A stretch of DNA of 64,000 nt from Glandiceps talaboti (Eukaryota > Hemichordata > Enteropneusta > Spengelidae): NCBI RefSeq assembly GCF_964340395.1, contig NC_135568.1, positions 2,514,501 to 2,578,500 of the forward strand, read 5' to 3'. The number at the start of each line of letters is the position of its first letter. The first letter of the stretch is position 1. Below the pieces are notes generated by a model. It ran no database searches. It worked only from the letters and a program-made list of their open reading frames with translations, and was not told the DNA's origin. Both the position numbers and the translations under genes were made by a program. Shown here piece by piece: positions 1 to 12,189 of this stretch.

Positions 1-403
1 ATTTTGTTATATATTTGACTTTTTAACTTGAATAAAACTATGTTAATCACACCCTTGAACTCACTAGATCATTTATTCTGAAGTAAAAAAGTGAGTAAGT
101 ACTTAGAGTTGAATGACACATAGTGTTGAATTTAATCTATGCTTTGAGAAGTCAACAGCTCCTAAATCTGAACCCACTTTGTTTAAGTTTAAAGTCCGGT
201 TGGAGATTTTTCAAGTTAAACTGAAGTTAGGTCAATCATTTTTTAAAACCCTGTCCTTTTTTGTCATTTTATTATCCCTGAAGAAGCCCTCCATAATTAT
301 AGAGTCACTGAATTACTTGTGAGAGTTCCTTTAAAGTCGCTTATGAGAAATGGTATCTATTTAGATTATTTTATTAATAAAATAACTTTCCTATATTTTT
401 CAA

Positions 404-599
404 CTTGGAAATACAATGTAAAAAAACATTATCGAGTCCATGTTTGACACTCAATAAATTGTAAAAAAACTAAAGAATGTGTACAATGTTTGGTATCGTA
501 CGTACAATAACAAACATTGTACACAGTTTTCAATGTTTTGCAATAAATTGAGTTACAAACAAGGACTTGATACATGTTGTTTCACATTGTATTTCCAAG
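404..599. mobile_element. Foldback (MITE-like) element, 196 bp
   Basis: It begins CTTGGAAATACAATGT and ends with the exact reverse complement ACATTGTATTTCCAAG. The interior stays partly self-complementary: ACTCAATAAATTG near 449 pairs with CAATAAATTGAGT near 541, and GTGTACAATGTTTG at 480 pairs with CAAACATTGTACAC near 513. There is no coding capacity. It is a non-autonomous hairpin transposon type, family unknown. Confidence 0.7.
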
Positions 600-3348
600 C
601 AGAAGAACTAGTATGAGTTGTTTTATGAATTAAAATTCCCAGATAAATAACCAATCTTCATCAGAAGGGTCACTTTAAAGTCGTGAAAAAAGTGATAAAG
701 GGATATACATTATATATCCAGAACAACAAATATTTTAATAGTTTGACCTTCTCTATGACTATAAGGTCAAAATGTTGGAACTAATTATGGTTCCTTTTAA
801 AACCACTGACAAAAGGACTTCTATCTCTATTGATTAAACCTACTTGTGACAAGTTATATCTTCTTTTATCTGTTTTTTGCACTAATCCAACAAAATTCAA
901 GAACTAAGGTCAATAATTCACTCTGAATAGTTTAATCTGACACAACCTGCCATTTTGATACCCTAAAATGAGTAGCTGTTATATTTTTATGAGTTTTCTG
1001 CCATATAGGTGATAAATCTACACAATAATACTGAGATTTATTAGACCATGACACCAGTTCACGAATTCAGAATGTATTAGCTTAGAGAATCCAGGCGGTT
1101 GAATTTTGATTTCCTGAGAGGAAAAAATTCAAAACTCTCATCGCCTATATTCTAGGTTAACATTGTATGTTCTGTTTCTAGGAAATAAAATACATATTGT
1201 AAGCTAGGAAACAGGTCTTTCTGCTTAGTACTAAAATACAGAAATTTAAGCAAAATACCAGAAATAGAATGACTATTAGAGCCTCCAGGCATGGAATCCA
1301 TGTTGTACGTCCTGTTCTATATACTAACCAAAGAATCCAGTTAAAGGAATACATATTCACTTTATTCACTGACATCTGAAGGGAGGCTAGATGTCTTCAA
1401 AAACCTCATCAATAGAGTTAATCTTAGATGGCTTCCAGAGTAACTCTAATTGTCATATCCTACAGAGGCTGACTATTGTGCTACGTTGTGTATTTAGTTG
1501 AATATGAGTTTTTCACCTGGAATCCATACTAGCTGTCCTGGTTTCAGTACTAAAAAATCAGTACTAAAAAATTTATCATGCCTGACTTTATGCTGTCATG
1601 TTCTAGGAAATGATACTATTTAATTATTTATGGATGTATGTCTAGCCTGGAATATATGGTATCTTTTAAACAGTGGAATGGAAAGAATCAAAACATCAAA
1701 TACCCTATACTGAGTATGGGTTCCCAGCTAACGGATTGCAGGCTATTAGATTATACCCACTTCAAACTTTGATCTGTTTTAAGGGGCCAGACAAGGACGA
1801 CTTGTATATTAAAGCAGGTCAAATTTTTCTCTGCATCAAACTTTGACGACAAAACTATCCATAGTAGGGATACTACTGTACCATTTTTTGTATTTATTTT
1901 GTTGATAAAATAATATACAGTACGTTTCTAAACCAGTATGGCGGAAAGCAAGTTGGTGTAACTGTATATACAGACAAAGTTTATGACCGTACATGCACTC
2001 AAATGACTAGCTACAAAGCTGTAAAGTTAATGTGTATACAGGCACTTTGGAGCAGATATTTGATAAACAAAAGTAGCGACATATGACCCATGTATTGTAC
2101 ATTGTAACTTTGGTTGTCATACAATGTTCACTGTGGCATTTCGCTCTAGTCGTCACTTTTTACAGGCAGTAAAAAACAGCTACCACATTTCCCTGGCATT
2201 TCGCAGTGTTTTCCTATAAAACTGAGGATTTGTTGTTTAATAACTAACATGTGTAAGTAATCCATGATTTTCTAAATCTCAGTTACTATGGTTATACAAA
2301 TCTACATAAAAACATAGTGAAAATCAAAATTATTTATAAAAAAATGATAATTTAAGAGGTTAATTAATGTTAGATAGGTGTAGAATACTGAAAATGTGTG
2401 CTAAATCACAGAGAAGTTGTTGTACCTTCGTCCTGGCATTGTGGCGTTTGGAGTTATTTCAGCTAAGCAATCGGTCCCCGTCAACACAATGAGTTCTTAA
2501 ATGGTAGCTACTCCACAGGTGATGATGACAAAAGCAGCTGTACCTATGTACTCAGCTACTCGATACTAGGTAATAAATCACTCGTTTGCAAATACACGCA
2601 TAATCTGAACAAACCGTTGTATCTATCTCAACAATATAAAAACATTTTATCAAATGTGATGATTTGATACTAGGAGTTCTCCATATCTACCATGGTTAGA
2701 ATCCAATACTTAACCCCTGACCTTGCTGAGGTCGACCAAAACGTGTGTATGCTTGGGGCCAGTAAAAAAACAAAGAATAAGGTTTCACCTAGTTTAACAA
2801 TAGTACATATTTGTTATTCTTTTCTGTACACACTACAGAAACTTTTGTATTGAAGCAGTTCAGGTGTGACGTTGCTGTCTATATTGCATTAAAGTCACCC
2901 TTACATTGACATACCATTCCACAATGCCATCCATAAAACACATCCATTAGCCGATACACAACAAAGCTTGCAAGTCCCTGTAACAGACTGTCATGAATTT
3001 GTAAACAATTACACACCACACAATGATGTTCCCTATCAACATCACATCAACACAGATACACATATTATGTGTTGACAGGCTATTAAACTGAAAGGAATCA
3101 TACCTTTCTGGTTGTGAAGGGGAATTGTATTCATGCCATATGTCACTTTTAATTACGAAATCTACTCAACTCGGAACAAACTCTGCAAATGTTTGACTCA
3201 GATTTTGAAGGTCAACCAAACATGTACACAGATTACATCTTTTTTTGAAAGGAAATTTTGACTTAATTTTTGAAAAACAAATCACCAATTTTTCCTGACA
3301 TCTTGTACTACATTATTGAAAATTAATATTCAATTTCCAAAACAATTA

Positions 3349-3561
3349 TTAACCCCTTCAATACTGAAAACATTCCCGCCAAAATTGTGTGGACAAAATT
3401 CTTGTTTTATGTAAGTTTTTGGCATATATCAACTTCATTTTAGACTGGAATTAAAGAAATGTAACTTCCTAATAAAGTAATATTATTGTAATTATGAAAA
3501 TATTCATATAAATTGGGTCCCCATATTATTTAAAACTCGTCTCTAGTCATGAAAGGGTTAA
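3349..3561. mobile_element. TTAA-bounded MITE, piggyBac-like ends
   Basis: It starts TTAACCCCTTCAATACTG and ends AGTCATGAAAGGGTTAA, giving imperfect terminal inverted repeats with CCC/GGG directly inside TTAA. That is the arrangement of piggyBac-superfamily elements, which target TTAA. The 213-bp interior is AT rich and noncoding. Assignment to piggyBac is inference from the ends only. Confidence 0.55.
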
Positions 3562-4128
3562 TTCTGCACAAGCATAAATCTTTGCTCATTACAATATAAC
3601 ACAAACCCACTGGAGAATCCATCAACTTTCCCACAATAACTCAACAATGTTTTTTATACCGTACTTGTTTTTCCTATTCAAGCGTGTACATAGCTTTAGA
3701 CAGTTAACTTTGACCCCGTTACACAATAAATAATTAATGAGCACCATACTTTATATATATCTTCATGGCCCTTGAAAAAAGAATTTGTAAAAATAATTTT
3801 TTTTAAAAAGTAAAAAAAAGATAAAATTCACTCTTTCTTGCTGGGGTAGTGGGAATTTGTATATTTTTGTTTGATAAAAGTGTTGAATATCAACAAATTC
3901 TTACCCAACTCATAACAACTACTTGTTGAATCTAAATTTTAAATTCAGCTTCAGTCTATAGATCTATATATGCATTAACTTGGTGCTGGGTTATTCTATT
4001 TTGTACATTGTACTCAAAAGTGCTTTAAGAAACAAATGTCAGCAGTATTAGGCTCAACTAGACATGTGTAGATTCCAAGACAAATACACTAATCATTATA
4101 GTGACATAATGGTCCTGAGCCTACTGTT

Positions 4129-4278
4129 GGACAGTAAAATATCGATACTTTGGATCAGTAAATTGGAAATGAATATGACGTTTTGATCCATCTACTACAG
4201 AGCTGATAGATCGGTCAGATCAAAACGTTACATTCATTTCCAATTTTACCATTCCAAAGTAACTACATTGTACTGTCC
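4129..4278. repeat. Foldback element, 150 bp
   Basis: GGACAGTA at 4129 pairs with TACTGTCC at 4271. TACTTTGG at 4146 and AAATTGGAAATGAAT-TGACGTTTTGATC pair with the complementary run at 4218-4262. The loop is about 30 bp. It is a hairpin-type noncoding element, family unknown. Confidence 0.6.
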
Positions 4279-4329
4279 TATTGATTCTCGGAACGATAAA
4301 CAATATATTCTCTACTGACCTTATTATAG

Positions 4330-4365
4330 CATAGACAGTAGAGGTCTCCCCCTCTACTGTCTATG
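4330..4365. repeat. Perfect short hairpin
   Basis: CATAGACAGTAGAGG (4330-4344) and its exact reverse complement (4351-4365) are separated by a 6-base loop. No U tract follows and the setting is intronic, so it is not called a terminator or an RNA gene. Confidence 0.6.
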
Positions 4366-4803
4366 ATTATAGTTCCATTACATAAAAAGTATGTAAAACA
4401 AGGTTGTTGTATGGTGCTTAGAGATCACAACCTCAGATTTGGTACATTTCCAAATCTAAATTTGATAACACAATAAAGTACAAAACTGGCTTGAATGTCC
4501 TCACTATTATTTCAATTTCTAGCAAATCTATTTATAATATTCTGTTTCAAAAGTTAATTGAGTTATTTCAGGCAAAATACAACTAATAATCAAGTAATAA
4601 CTGCCATCAAAGAGTCAATTGATAAAAATGTTCAACATTCTTTTCACAATGAGATACATTAGTACTGCATGTCATTACAATTGCTTGTCGAGTATTTAAT
4701 TATTACTACAGGGACTACTTTAATGACCAAATTATCACCTTCAGTAATTATTAGACTTACCATGGGTCTCTACACTACCTATATTATGGGATGTTATTCT
4801 ATT

Positions 4804-5135
4804 GAGCTGTATATACTGAATACTAAGAATGTCTTCCTAACCACTGAAATTACCTCACTTTAAATATCATAATTATTCATTTTAGACCGTACTCAGTCCC
4901 CCCCCCCCACATCTGTTGTACAAATAACTTTAAACAAATGAATATCAAAAAAGAAATAAAAATGGGATGAATATAATTCTTAGCTACTAGTTGTATATAT
5001 GGAATACTAAGAATGTGTTCCTAACCTGAGATTACCTCACTTTTAAGTATTGTTATATTAGTCTGTACTTAATCTCCCCCCACCACCATCTGTTGTACAA
5101 ACAAATGTATATAAAAAAAGAAACAAAATGGGCTA
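4804..5135 (+). repeat. Diverged tandem duplication, about 185 bp unit
   Basis: Both halves carry, in order: GTATATA-TGAATACTAAGAATG, TTCCTAACC, ATTACCTCACTTT, a C-run (4900s and 5070s), CATCTGTTGTACAAA and an A-rich tail with AAAATGGG. Confidence 0.65.
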
Positions 5136-5204
5136 CGTGAATGCACCAGGTGTTTCTCCCTTCTCAGAAAAGCAAAAAAAAAAGAAAAAAAAAGAAAAGA
5201 AATT

Positions 5205-5510
5205 GTGCTCTACCCTCCCCTCAGTCAGTGTTAAAGTCCACACACGCTGTCTCAATCAATGTAATATTCCATACTTTTTCCCTTAACAATGAATTGAATA
5301 TCCCATTTTCCCTCTTAGTGAATGGACTATTCCACCCTTCCCTTAGTGAATTGAATATTCTATATTCCTCCTCATCTTTCCAAAATACCTTTCCCAATCA
5401 GAAATATTCCATACCCCCTCAGTCAAAGGATATACATACCCCTAAATCAATGGACTATTCGACACCCCCATGAATCAATGGAATAGTCCATACTTTTCCC
5501 CTAATGGAAC
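5205..5510 (+). repeat. Degenerate minisatellite, about 30 bp unit
   Basis: Variants of AATGGACTATTCCA-ACCCC alternate with CCCTTAGTGAATTG blocks for about ten units. An open frame across it (from 5141) is a by-product of low-complexity sequence. Confidence 0.6.
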
Positions 5511-6014
5511 TGTATAGTTTTGAATTGAAATCAACATCTATCTGCTACATATAGTTGGGGTTCATTTTCTACATCAATACATATTCTAAAACTGTAATCT
5601 AGCATTTAGTAGCAAAAGATGAAGATGTATTACACATTTGATGTGAAAAGAATACAAAACATTCTAAGGGTTTGTTACCTATTTAAAAACTACTTACAAT
5701 CAAGATTCTGTAACAGCTGATACGACAAAACGTCATCAAAACGTCAGAATGTCAGCTACTTCACATCACAGTCATATAAAACCTGGGATAACACAGATGA
5801 TGAATTGCTAAAGGTCAAAGGTCATAAACCTCTTACAAGTCTGTGATTTATATGAATTAAAAGTCAAAGAATTGTATCATACAGAACATTTCTTTTTTTA
5901 TTGCAATTATTTGCAACCCCATAACTTTTGGTACGTTATTCAAATGCACACAAAGGTAATTTTCAAAGTCAAGTTATTCCCACTATTCGAATGCAAGTAG
6001 CAATGGAATGGGAT

Positions 6015-6018
<4 letters not shown>

Positions 6019-6051
<33 letters not shown>

Positions 6052-6302
6052 ACATGTGTGCCATAAATTTATGTGTGTACAGTACAGTGTATATATGTGT
6101 GTTTGTAGTGAATCAATCCATGTGTGTGCATTTGTGTGCAAACAAGTGTATGTCCATTAGTGTATAATGTGTAAATGTTTATCCATCATGTGTGTGTGAT
6201 TGTGTGTGCATGTGTGTCAATCCCTGCGTGTGCATGCATGTGTACATGCGTGCGTGTGTGTGTGTGTGTGTGCGTGTGTGCATGCGTGCATGTGTGTGTA
6301 GT
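6019..6302 (+). repeat. TG-rich microsatellite cluster
   Basis: A pure TG run spans 6019-6049. A TG/TGCG-rich stretch from about 6185 to 6302 is separated from it by interrupted TGTGTG sequence. The Cys/Val-rich open frames here are repeat artefacts. Confidence 0.9.
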
Positions 6303-7494
6303 CCATGTGTGCGAATATTTTTTTGCTGTTTTAAATGGCCTTATAAATCTAGAACATGTTGTAAACCTAGATAACAATTTAATAACATGCAATTAAAGTA
6401 ACAGTATTTGAACAGATATTTGTACAGGACATATATCAAACAATGCAATTTGCCCTAATGTCAGTATGAACACAGTTCAACCAGTAGGGTTGGTCTATGT
6501 AAGGACTACTTGTAATAGGCATAGCATTGTATAGTTGAACTGTTATGTTCATGTCTTATAACCAAGTGTCTTTTAGCTCAGACATGTCTTTCTCCTCTAC
6601 AAATACTTACTCACAAAGCAGCAATTGGTATTCAGCTGATGACTATAACTTTGTAGTGTTAAAAGCTGAGATTACAGCTTATATTCTTAGCTCATGGTTC
6701 TGTGACATACATACATACATACATAAAACAGTGATTCAACTGAACTACTATTGTGTTAAAGTGAAATACACCTTGAAAATAAACTGTTTAAACTTTTTCT
6801 CTTACTTTGTTCAAGAAAGAAGAAACCTATTCTCAGTTCAAATCAAGGACAAAAATGAGGGGTCACCATAAAGAGTTTTAAAATAGAGGCCACATTGATA
6901 TTACAATAAAGCCATTTTAGAATCCATTATGGCTGCCAACAACTGTATTTAACTCTATGTCGATTTCCTTGAAAACAAGATGGGGAAACCCCAAATTTCT
7001 CTTATCATGTCATAAGGAGCAGGAACAAGCTTTCAGATGGCAAAGTTTGGAGTGATTTAGTCAGGATGCCAACGTGGTTTGGTCAAATGCCCTCAATTAG
7101 CACAAAAACTTGTTCATCCAATCAGTGAACCCCAACTGTTATAGTGATGTAAACAGTGTATAAGTAGCAGTCCTGAGCTGACAAATATACCATATTTTAA
7201 GACATTACATAACTGCCCCAATAAACACTAACTTTATGCGGGACTGTATTATTGGGTAGAATTTTTTGACTGATTAACAAACACATGATGTTAATGACTG
7301 TGTGGGTGGCTGTGGATGAATTTTAAATTACATCTCATGTATCTCAGGACTTCTAGAGTAACGACTTTTGACTATACTGTGAGTGGAGGTGTAAATTGTA
7401 ACGATACCTTTAGGAACTAGACAAGGAGAGATTGAAATAACTTTGATTTTCAGTGAAATTGTTCCCAAGGTGCACTCTACCTTACTGTCGACTG

Positions 7495-7654
7495 CTGGTT
7501 TATGAGTATGAATCATGCTCTAACAAATATACCATAAAATAATTTGTTAAATACCAATGATGGGCATGTATGGATCCATACATGCCCTTCATTGGTATTT
7601 AACAAATTATTTTATGGTATATTTGTTAGAGCATGATTCATACTCATAAACCAG
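7495..7654. repeat. 160-bp near-perfect palindrome
   Basis: The two 80-base arms (7495-7574 and 7575-7654) are exact reverse complements, with one mismatch by my reading. The centre is GGATCC at 7572-7577, so there is no spacer. The outer boundary is abrupt: flanks stop matching at CTGG/CCAG. It may be a hairpin-type element, a recent inverted duplication or an assembly or cloning artefact. Confidence 0.9.
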
Positions 7655-7939
7655 TGGTTGATATATTTCTTGACGGTGTGCATTTGACGGTGCTGTAAAA
7701 CAGGCTATGGTAATACAACAATGGATTCATAGCATACTAAAGTTCCTTGATTTATTGCTATACATTTTAGCTATTTTCTGACTCCTGAGAGTTTTTCTTT
7801 TAGTATAGTACTTTTTTGATATTTTTCTTATGCAATTACATCAAATATGACATTATATATGTTGTAATATGTATGACAATGACAGTTGTCTTTGATATGC
7901 AGATTTTGTTGGTAACACTGAATAGGAGATTCAGTTCAC

Positions 7940-7981
7940 GCACTCACTCATGCACTCATGCACTCGCTCGCTCACTCACTC

Positions 7982-8018
<37 letters not shown>

Positions 8019-8019
8019 A
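7940..8019 (+). repeat. CTCA/ACTA microsatellite
   Basis: CACTCACTCATGCACTC passes into CTCA units and then about ten ACTA units ending near 8019. Confidence 0.9.
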
Positions 8020-8189
8020 TGATGTTCTCTCTAGAATATTACAAGATTGACTTAGAGACATTTATAAGGGACACCTAGTGAACCTGCCAGATAGGGAGAC
8101 CAGGATGGGAGAATTTAAGGTATGCTGACTACTGCACCTAGAATCATTATTTTCACCACTAGAAAATTCTCCATCTACATGTACTTCTG

Positions 8190-8600
8190 AAAGACTATTT
8201 TTTACTGATAACTAGACTGGTGTATTGTGGATATGAACAAGAAGGCATTTTAGTCACTACTTATTTTTTACTAATTACCAGACTGGTACATTGTGTTTAT
8301 GTACAAGAGGCATTTTAGTCGCTACTAATTTTTACTAATTACCAGACTAGTACATTGTGTTCATGTACAGGAAGGCATTTTAGTTGCTACTTATTTTTAC
8401 TAAGTTACCAGACTGGTACCGTTGTGTTCATGTGCAAGAAGGTATTTTAGTCACTACTTAATTTTTACTAATTACCAGACTGGTACATTGTGTAAATGTA
8501 CAAGAAGGCATTTTAGTCGCTACTAATTTTTACTAATTACTAAACTGGTGTATTGTGTTCATATACTCTGGTACATTGAAAGCATTTTAATCATTTCTTA
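8190..8600 (+). repeat. Minisatellite, about 65 bp unit, six copies
   Basis: Each unit contains TTTTTACTAATTACCAGACT, GGTACATTGTGTTCATGTAC, AAGAAGGCATTTTAGTCGCT, with small indels. Copies recur near 8200, 8270, 8335, 8400, 8465 and 8530. Confidence 0.85.
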
Positions 8601-8659
8601 TATTTGTGTGTTTGCTTTCCAGCAAAACAAGCAAAACTCTGATCGGTGGTCATTACTGT

Positions 8660-8950
8660 AAGGGAGAACACAGAAATTACAAGAGGGCTCAGTGCCACTG
8701 TTATCTTCTTCACAAAGAACACAGCAACTGCAAGACGGCTTGGTGCCCCAGTTACTATGAGAACACAGCAATTGCAAGACGGCTTGGTGCCCCAGTTACT
8801 TTGAGAACACAGCAATTACAAGAGGGCTCAGTGCCACTATTATCTTCTTTAGAAAGAACACAGCAATTGCAAGACGGCTTGGTGCCCCAGTTACTTTGAG
8901 AACACAGCAACTACAAGAGGGCTTGGTGCCCCAGTTACTTTGAGAACATA
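8660..8950 (+). repeat. Minisatellite, about 43-60 bp unit
   Basis: GAGAACACAGCAATTGCAAG followed by ACGGCTTGGTGCCCCAGTTA recurs about six times. A longer variant carries GAGGGCTCAGTGCCAC-TTATCTTCTT. It adjoins the previous array directly. Confidence 0.85.
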
Positions 8951-9241
8951 GAAATTATGAGTTTGTTGACTAAACAGAGATCAGGTCAACTACAGAGATT
9001 GAAGACAGCATGGGATGGCTAGAACTTGCTGGAAAGTCAATGACTTCGATATAGAAAGACAAGGTCTTGCTCTCTAACTTTGATGGAAGTTTTTAAATTC
9101 AATTAAAGTAGGAGCAATACCTTGTTTTTTTATATCGAACTCAAAAAAATTACTGAGACGACTTCCTTGGCAGCATTGTTACTTTGCCCTGGAGAACACA
9201 CTGACAGTATAGTAGATTGAAAGCAAACAGAGATGTCTTAC

Positions 9242-9518
9242 CTTGTTTCATCCAAATACACAGCCTCAAGCACAGACGCTGCATATTCCAAATTTTTCTT
9301 CAGATCAGCTGCAGAGACATCACCTTTATCGACATGTCTCAAAAGAGCCCTTAGTCGAATGGCTGCTTTATCGACAGCTTCTGATGAGTCTGCATGTGGA
9401 AGATGTTCTGTCCCTAAGTTCAATGCAGATGATATTTCTTCCTCTCGATTCGGCATGGACCTTGGGCCTGTGGAAGTTCCAAAGCCCTTCTTAGAATAAG
9501 AATTGGATCGCTTGAATA
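9242..9518 (-). CDS. PDE1: PDE1 coding exon 2 (calmodulin-binding region and start of PDE1 N-terminal domain)
   Basis: This 277-bp internal exon lies on the minus strand. It has an acceptor TTTTACAG just before 9518 and a donor AAG/GTAAGA after 9242. It supplies two bases of a split codon (giving Val with exon 1), then 91 codons, then AG of a split Arg. Spliced to exon 1, residues 78-92 form a basic amphipathic stretch (KAAIRLRALLRHVDK) at the position of the PDE1 calmodulin-binding helix. Residues 99-120 read DLKKNLEYAASVLEAVYLDE-TR, nearly identical to vertebrate PDE1A/B/C (PDEase_I_N family region). In vertebrates the exon boundary also follows DETR. A Ser/Lys-rich segment at residues 29-48 is lineage specific. 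An in-frame Met at residue 49 (position 9456) could start a shorter form. The next expected exon, beginning R-LLDTEDELSD-like, was not seen in 1-9241. Confidence 0.93.
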
Positions 9519-10042
9519 CTGTAAAACATTCATTACCTTAAAAATAAAAGAACCAAAGTGAAATAAAAAGTAAGAAATGAAGAAACTCATGCGCATGCAT
9601 GGAAATAATAGATAAATGACAACAAATGAATAAACTTAAATAAGTCAAAGTAATCGAGAAAACAAGGTAAAATAATGAAATGATTGCATGCTGCAGAATG
9701 AAATAAATAATATGTGTATATTAATTCAGTTACAATACTTTAAATAAATAATTCTATTTTTATTAATAAATTTGAGATAACTATACACATACACATATTA
9801 TATATATAGCAAAGATGATTCAGAACTATTTTTATAAATTTGAAATTATATTAAATATATAACGATGACGTACAAGTTCTTACGCAGTCTTGTCTTCATA
9901 GAAAATGAAAATTAAATTTCAGATAATTCTCCAAACAGAATAATCTTATCTTTGCTTTTTAAGTATAGAAAATGCATTTTGAAATTGAAGTCAAAATTGG
10001 AATGGGTTAATACCATGAATACCAATCAAATACAAGAATGAA

Positions 10043-10196
10043 ATCCTGAACACCGACTATGTTTCAATTTAGAATTTCAGATACTTTGATTAACTTCACG
10101 CTGTCTCATCACTATTTGATATCCTGAACATCGACAATATTTCAATTTGGAATTTTTGATCCTTCGATTAACTTCGCCGTCTTGCCATTATTTGAT
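10043..10196 (+). repeat. Tandem duplication, 78 bp unit
   Basis: The unit starting ATCCTGAACACCGACTATGT at 10043 recurs as ATCCTGAACATCGACAATAT at 10121. Both continue TTTCAATTT-GAATTT, GATTAACTTC and ATTTGAT. Confidence 0.8.
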
Positions 10197-11938
10197 GAGC
10201 TTAAAATACAAGAAACTGATTACTGAGTTGTATAGACAGGGTTATGTGAAAAGCATTGAGTTTTCAGTCTGTTTTATTGGTAATAAATATATTATACAAT
10301 TTTGATTATTTTCAACTATCTTCCTCGCTTTCACTTAAAGAAAAAATCCACAGTTTTGTCACAAAAGTGTGAAATAAAGCATCAAAGAAAGATAAAATTC
10401 AAGATCCAGTAGTGATTTCACAACCTGGATAGTAGGGTTCTCCCTATTCTCCAAGGAGTGATGGTCAGTTATTAATATGAGTATGAATATTCATTATGCA
10501 GATTCATGTCAAAAGATGCCCATTGTTGTCATGGTTTTTTATTAAAATATTTTATTGTTTATATTTGTTGTCAGTCAGGAAACCCACAAAGGTGGCTAAC
10601 ATTTCTAAACATGGAGTGTTAAAGCATGAGGAAACAGGAATACCCTAGGGAAACCTGCATTGTTTAGTATGGTCAATTTTAGCTTGTATCACCTTTCTTT
10701 ATACATGTACAGACCTGGTTAATTTTTTAATCAAACCCAGCTGACACCAGACAGGTTCAAACTCGATCAGACTGCAGTGGTTGGATGAAACTATGTTGAA
10801 ATTAAGACTGCCTATGAGACACATGTACAGATTAACTCTTTAGATTTTGGTGTAGATCTGAGTTTGTATCTTAATTCCAGTGAAGATTCTGTGAAGCCAT
10901 GGTATTACAAGTTTTAGTGATTGAGCTCCAACACTTGAGGGCGCCCTCACTGCGGAGGTATGTCTTCTAGTTCCAAGCACTCATCAATCATATTTTAATG
11001 TTAATACAGTAGGTATTAAACATACATTGTATTTGGTATATTAAATCATCCATAAGGTATTTGTGTAATTGTTAACACTTGACTCATTTATTTTATGTTT
11101 ACAAAATTTTCAAACTGGAAAAACATGTTGATTTCAAAATACACAGAGTGATCATGCCATGCAATGATATCCGACTTCACCTCATCGAATGATTTCCTAA
11201 TGGTATTGTTAATCATACCCCAATCACTATCACAATCACAATCTATAGCTCTTTTAAACAAAAATAGTAGATATTCTTATCACCAAGAATCTCATTGCCA
11301 AAAAGTGATATCAATTTTCATCTGATTTCATACATTATACTGCACTAGTAATGTATATATAGGAGAAGGTAAATGTTTTGCTTTGATTCAATCGTTGTGA
11401 TTTATATTTTAATGGTTGTTTCCCTCCTTAGATGAATTTCCACATTTTCAATAGACAATAAAAAGGACAATATATTATGTGATTTTATCGTATCTTCATG
11501 TTCTACGTACATCATAAATTCTGATTGTACTGATACATTTGTATGTTTGATAGAAATGAATAATTTACACTCCACCCACTTAAGTTGATCTGGTGTTTGA
11601 AATTTAGTGTCCTTTAGTTGGTTAGAGAATATAACTTTATGGTTTCAGTCTGGATTCTTTATAGATTCTATTCTTAAAGCTAATACGGCTCATTTTACAT
11701 TGTCAACCTATTAATCAAAGTTAAGTAACCCATTTCTACTTAAACTGCACCTCAAACTATCATGGGGTTTAAATTCCTTTCCTTAAAAGGTAAATCACTA
11801 TATTCCACATGCAAGCCAAGTTTAACAATTCAAACAAATAATGGAATTTATATCTGGGTCATGGCAATGTTGGTGCTTTAAATACAACATCTTCTCAATT
11901 TATCATAAATTAGGCTGATGGTTATATTATTATATTAT

Positions 11939-12051
11939 TTCCAAATATTTTCCTTCATTCACCCAAAGAATATGGATTTTGTCACTTGGGTTTTTGATTC
12001 AAAGTGACAAGGCCCCTTAGGTTAATGCATTTTCCTTGGCTAATGAATTAT
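11939..12051 (+). mobile_element. R1 fragment (terminal foldback part, diverged)
   Basis: TTTCCAAATATTTTCCTTCA, then AAGTGACAAGGCCCCTTAGG, then TTTTCCTTGGCTAATGAATT match the 3' foldback segment of the R1 family (see 22770-23116). Confidence 0.55.
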
Positions 12052-12189
12052 GATGCCCATGACCATAAACTGAGAGATCACACATTTGATAGCTACGACT
12101 CTATCACTAGATATTGACATATATCGAAAATCTATATATGTATTTGATCAATATCATGCCCAGTATGCCCTCTAAGTGTAAGCTAAGAT

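Larger units (their letters stand above)
1..9241 (-). other. PDE1 intron 2, 5' part (runs off the window)
   Basis: This sequence follows the exon 2 donor on the minus strand and continues beyond position 1. No exon resembling the next PDE1 segment was found. 1-400, 600-3348, 3570-4120, 5530-6010, 6310-7490 and 7660-7940 hold AT-rich sequence in which I see no gene or clear element. The rest carries foldbacks and tandem arrays, listed separately. Confidence 0.6.

Noticed and set aside
4330-4365. Perfect 15-bp hairpin as a terminator or miRNA
   Set aside because: No U tract, too short for a precursor, and located in an intron near another foldback.
8606-8899. 97-codon Cys-containing repeat frame resembling a secreted repeat protein
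   Set aside because: Translation of a 43-60 bp minisatellite with irregular unit lengths. No signal peptide.
1-9241. Third PDE1 exon (the segment starting R-LLDTEDEL)
   Set aside because: I looked on the minus strand for a frame matching this segment and its acceptor and found none. It probably lies beyond the window edge.
9233-9499. Plus-strand frames of 88 and 83 codons opposite PDE1 exon 2
   Set aside because: Antisense shadows of a clearly conserved minus-strand exon.
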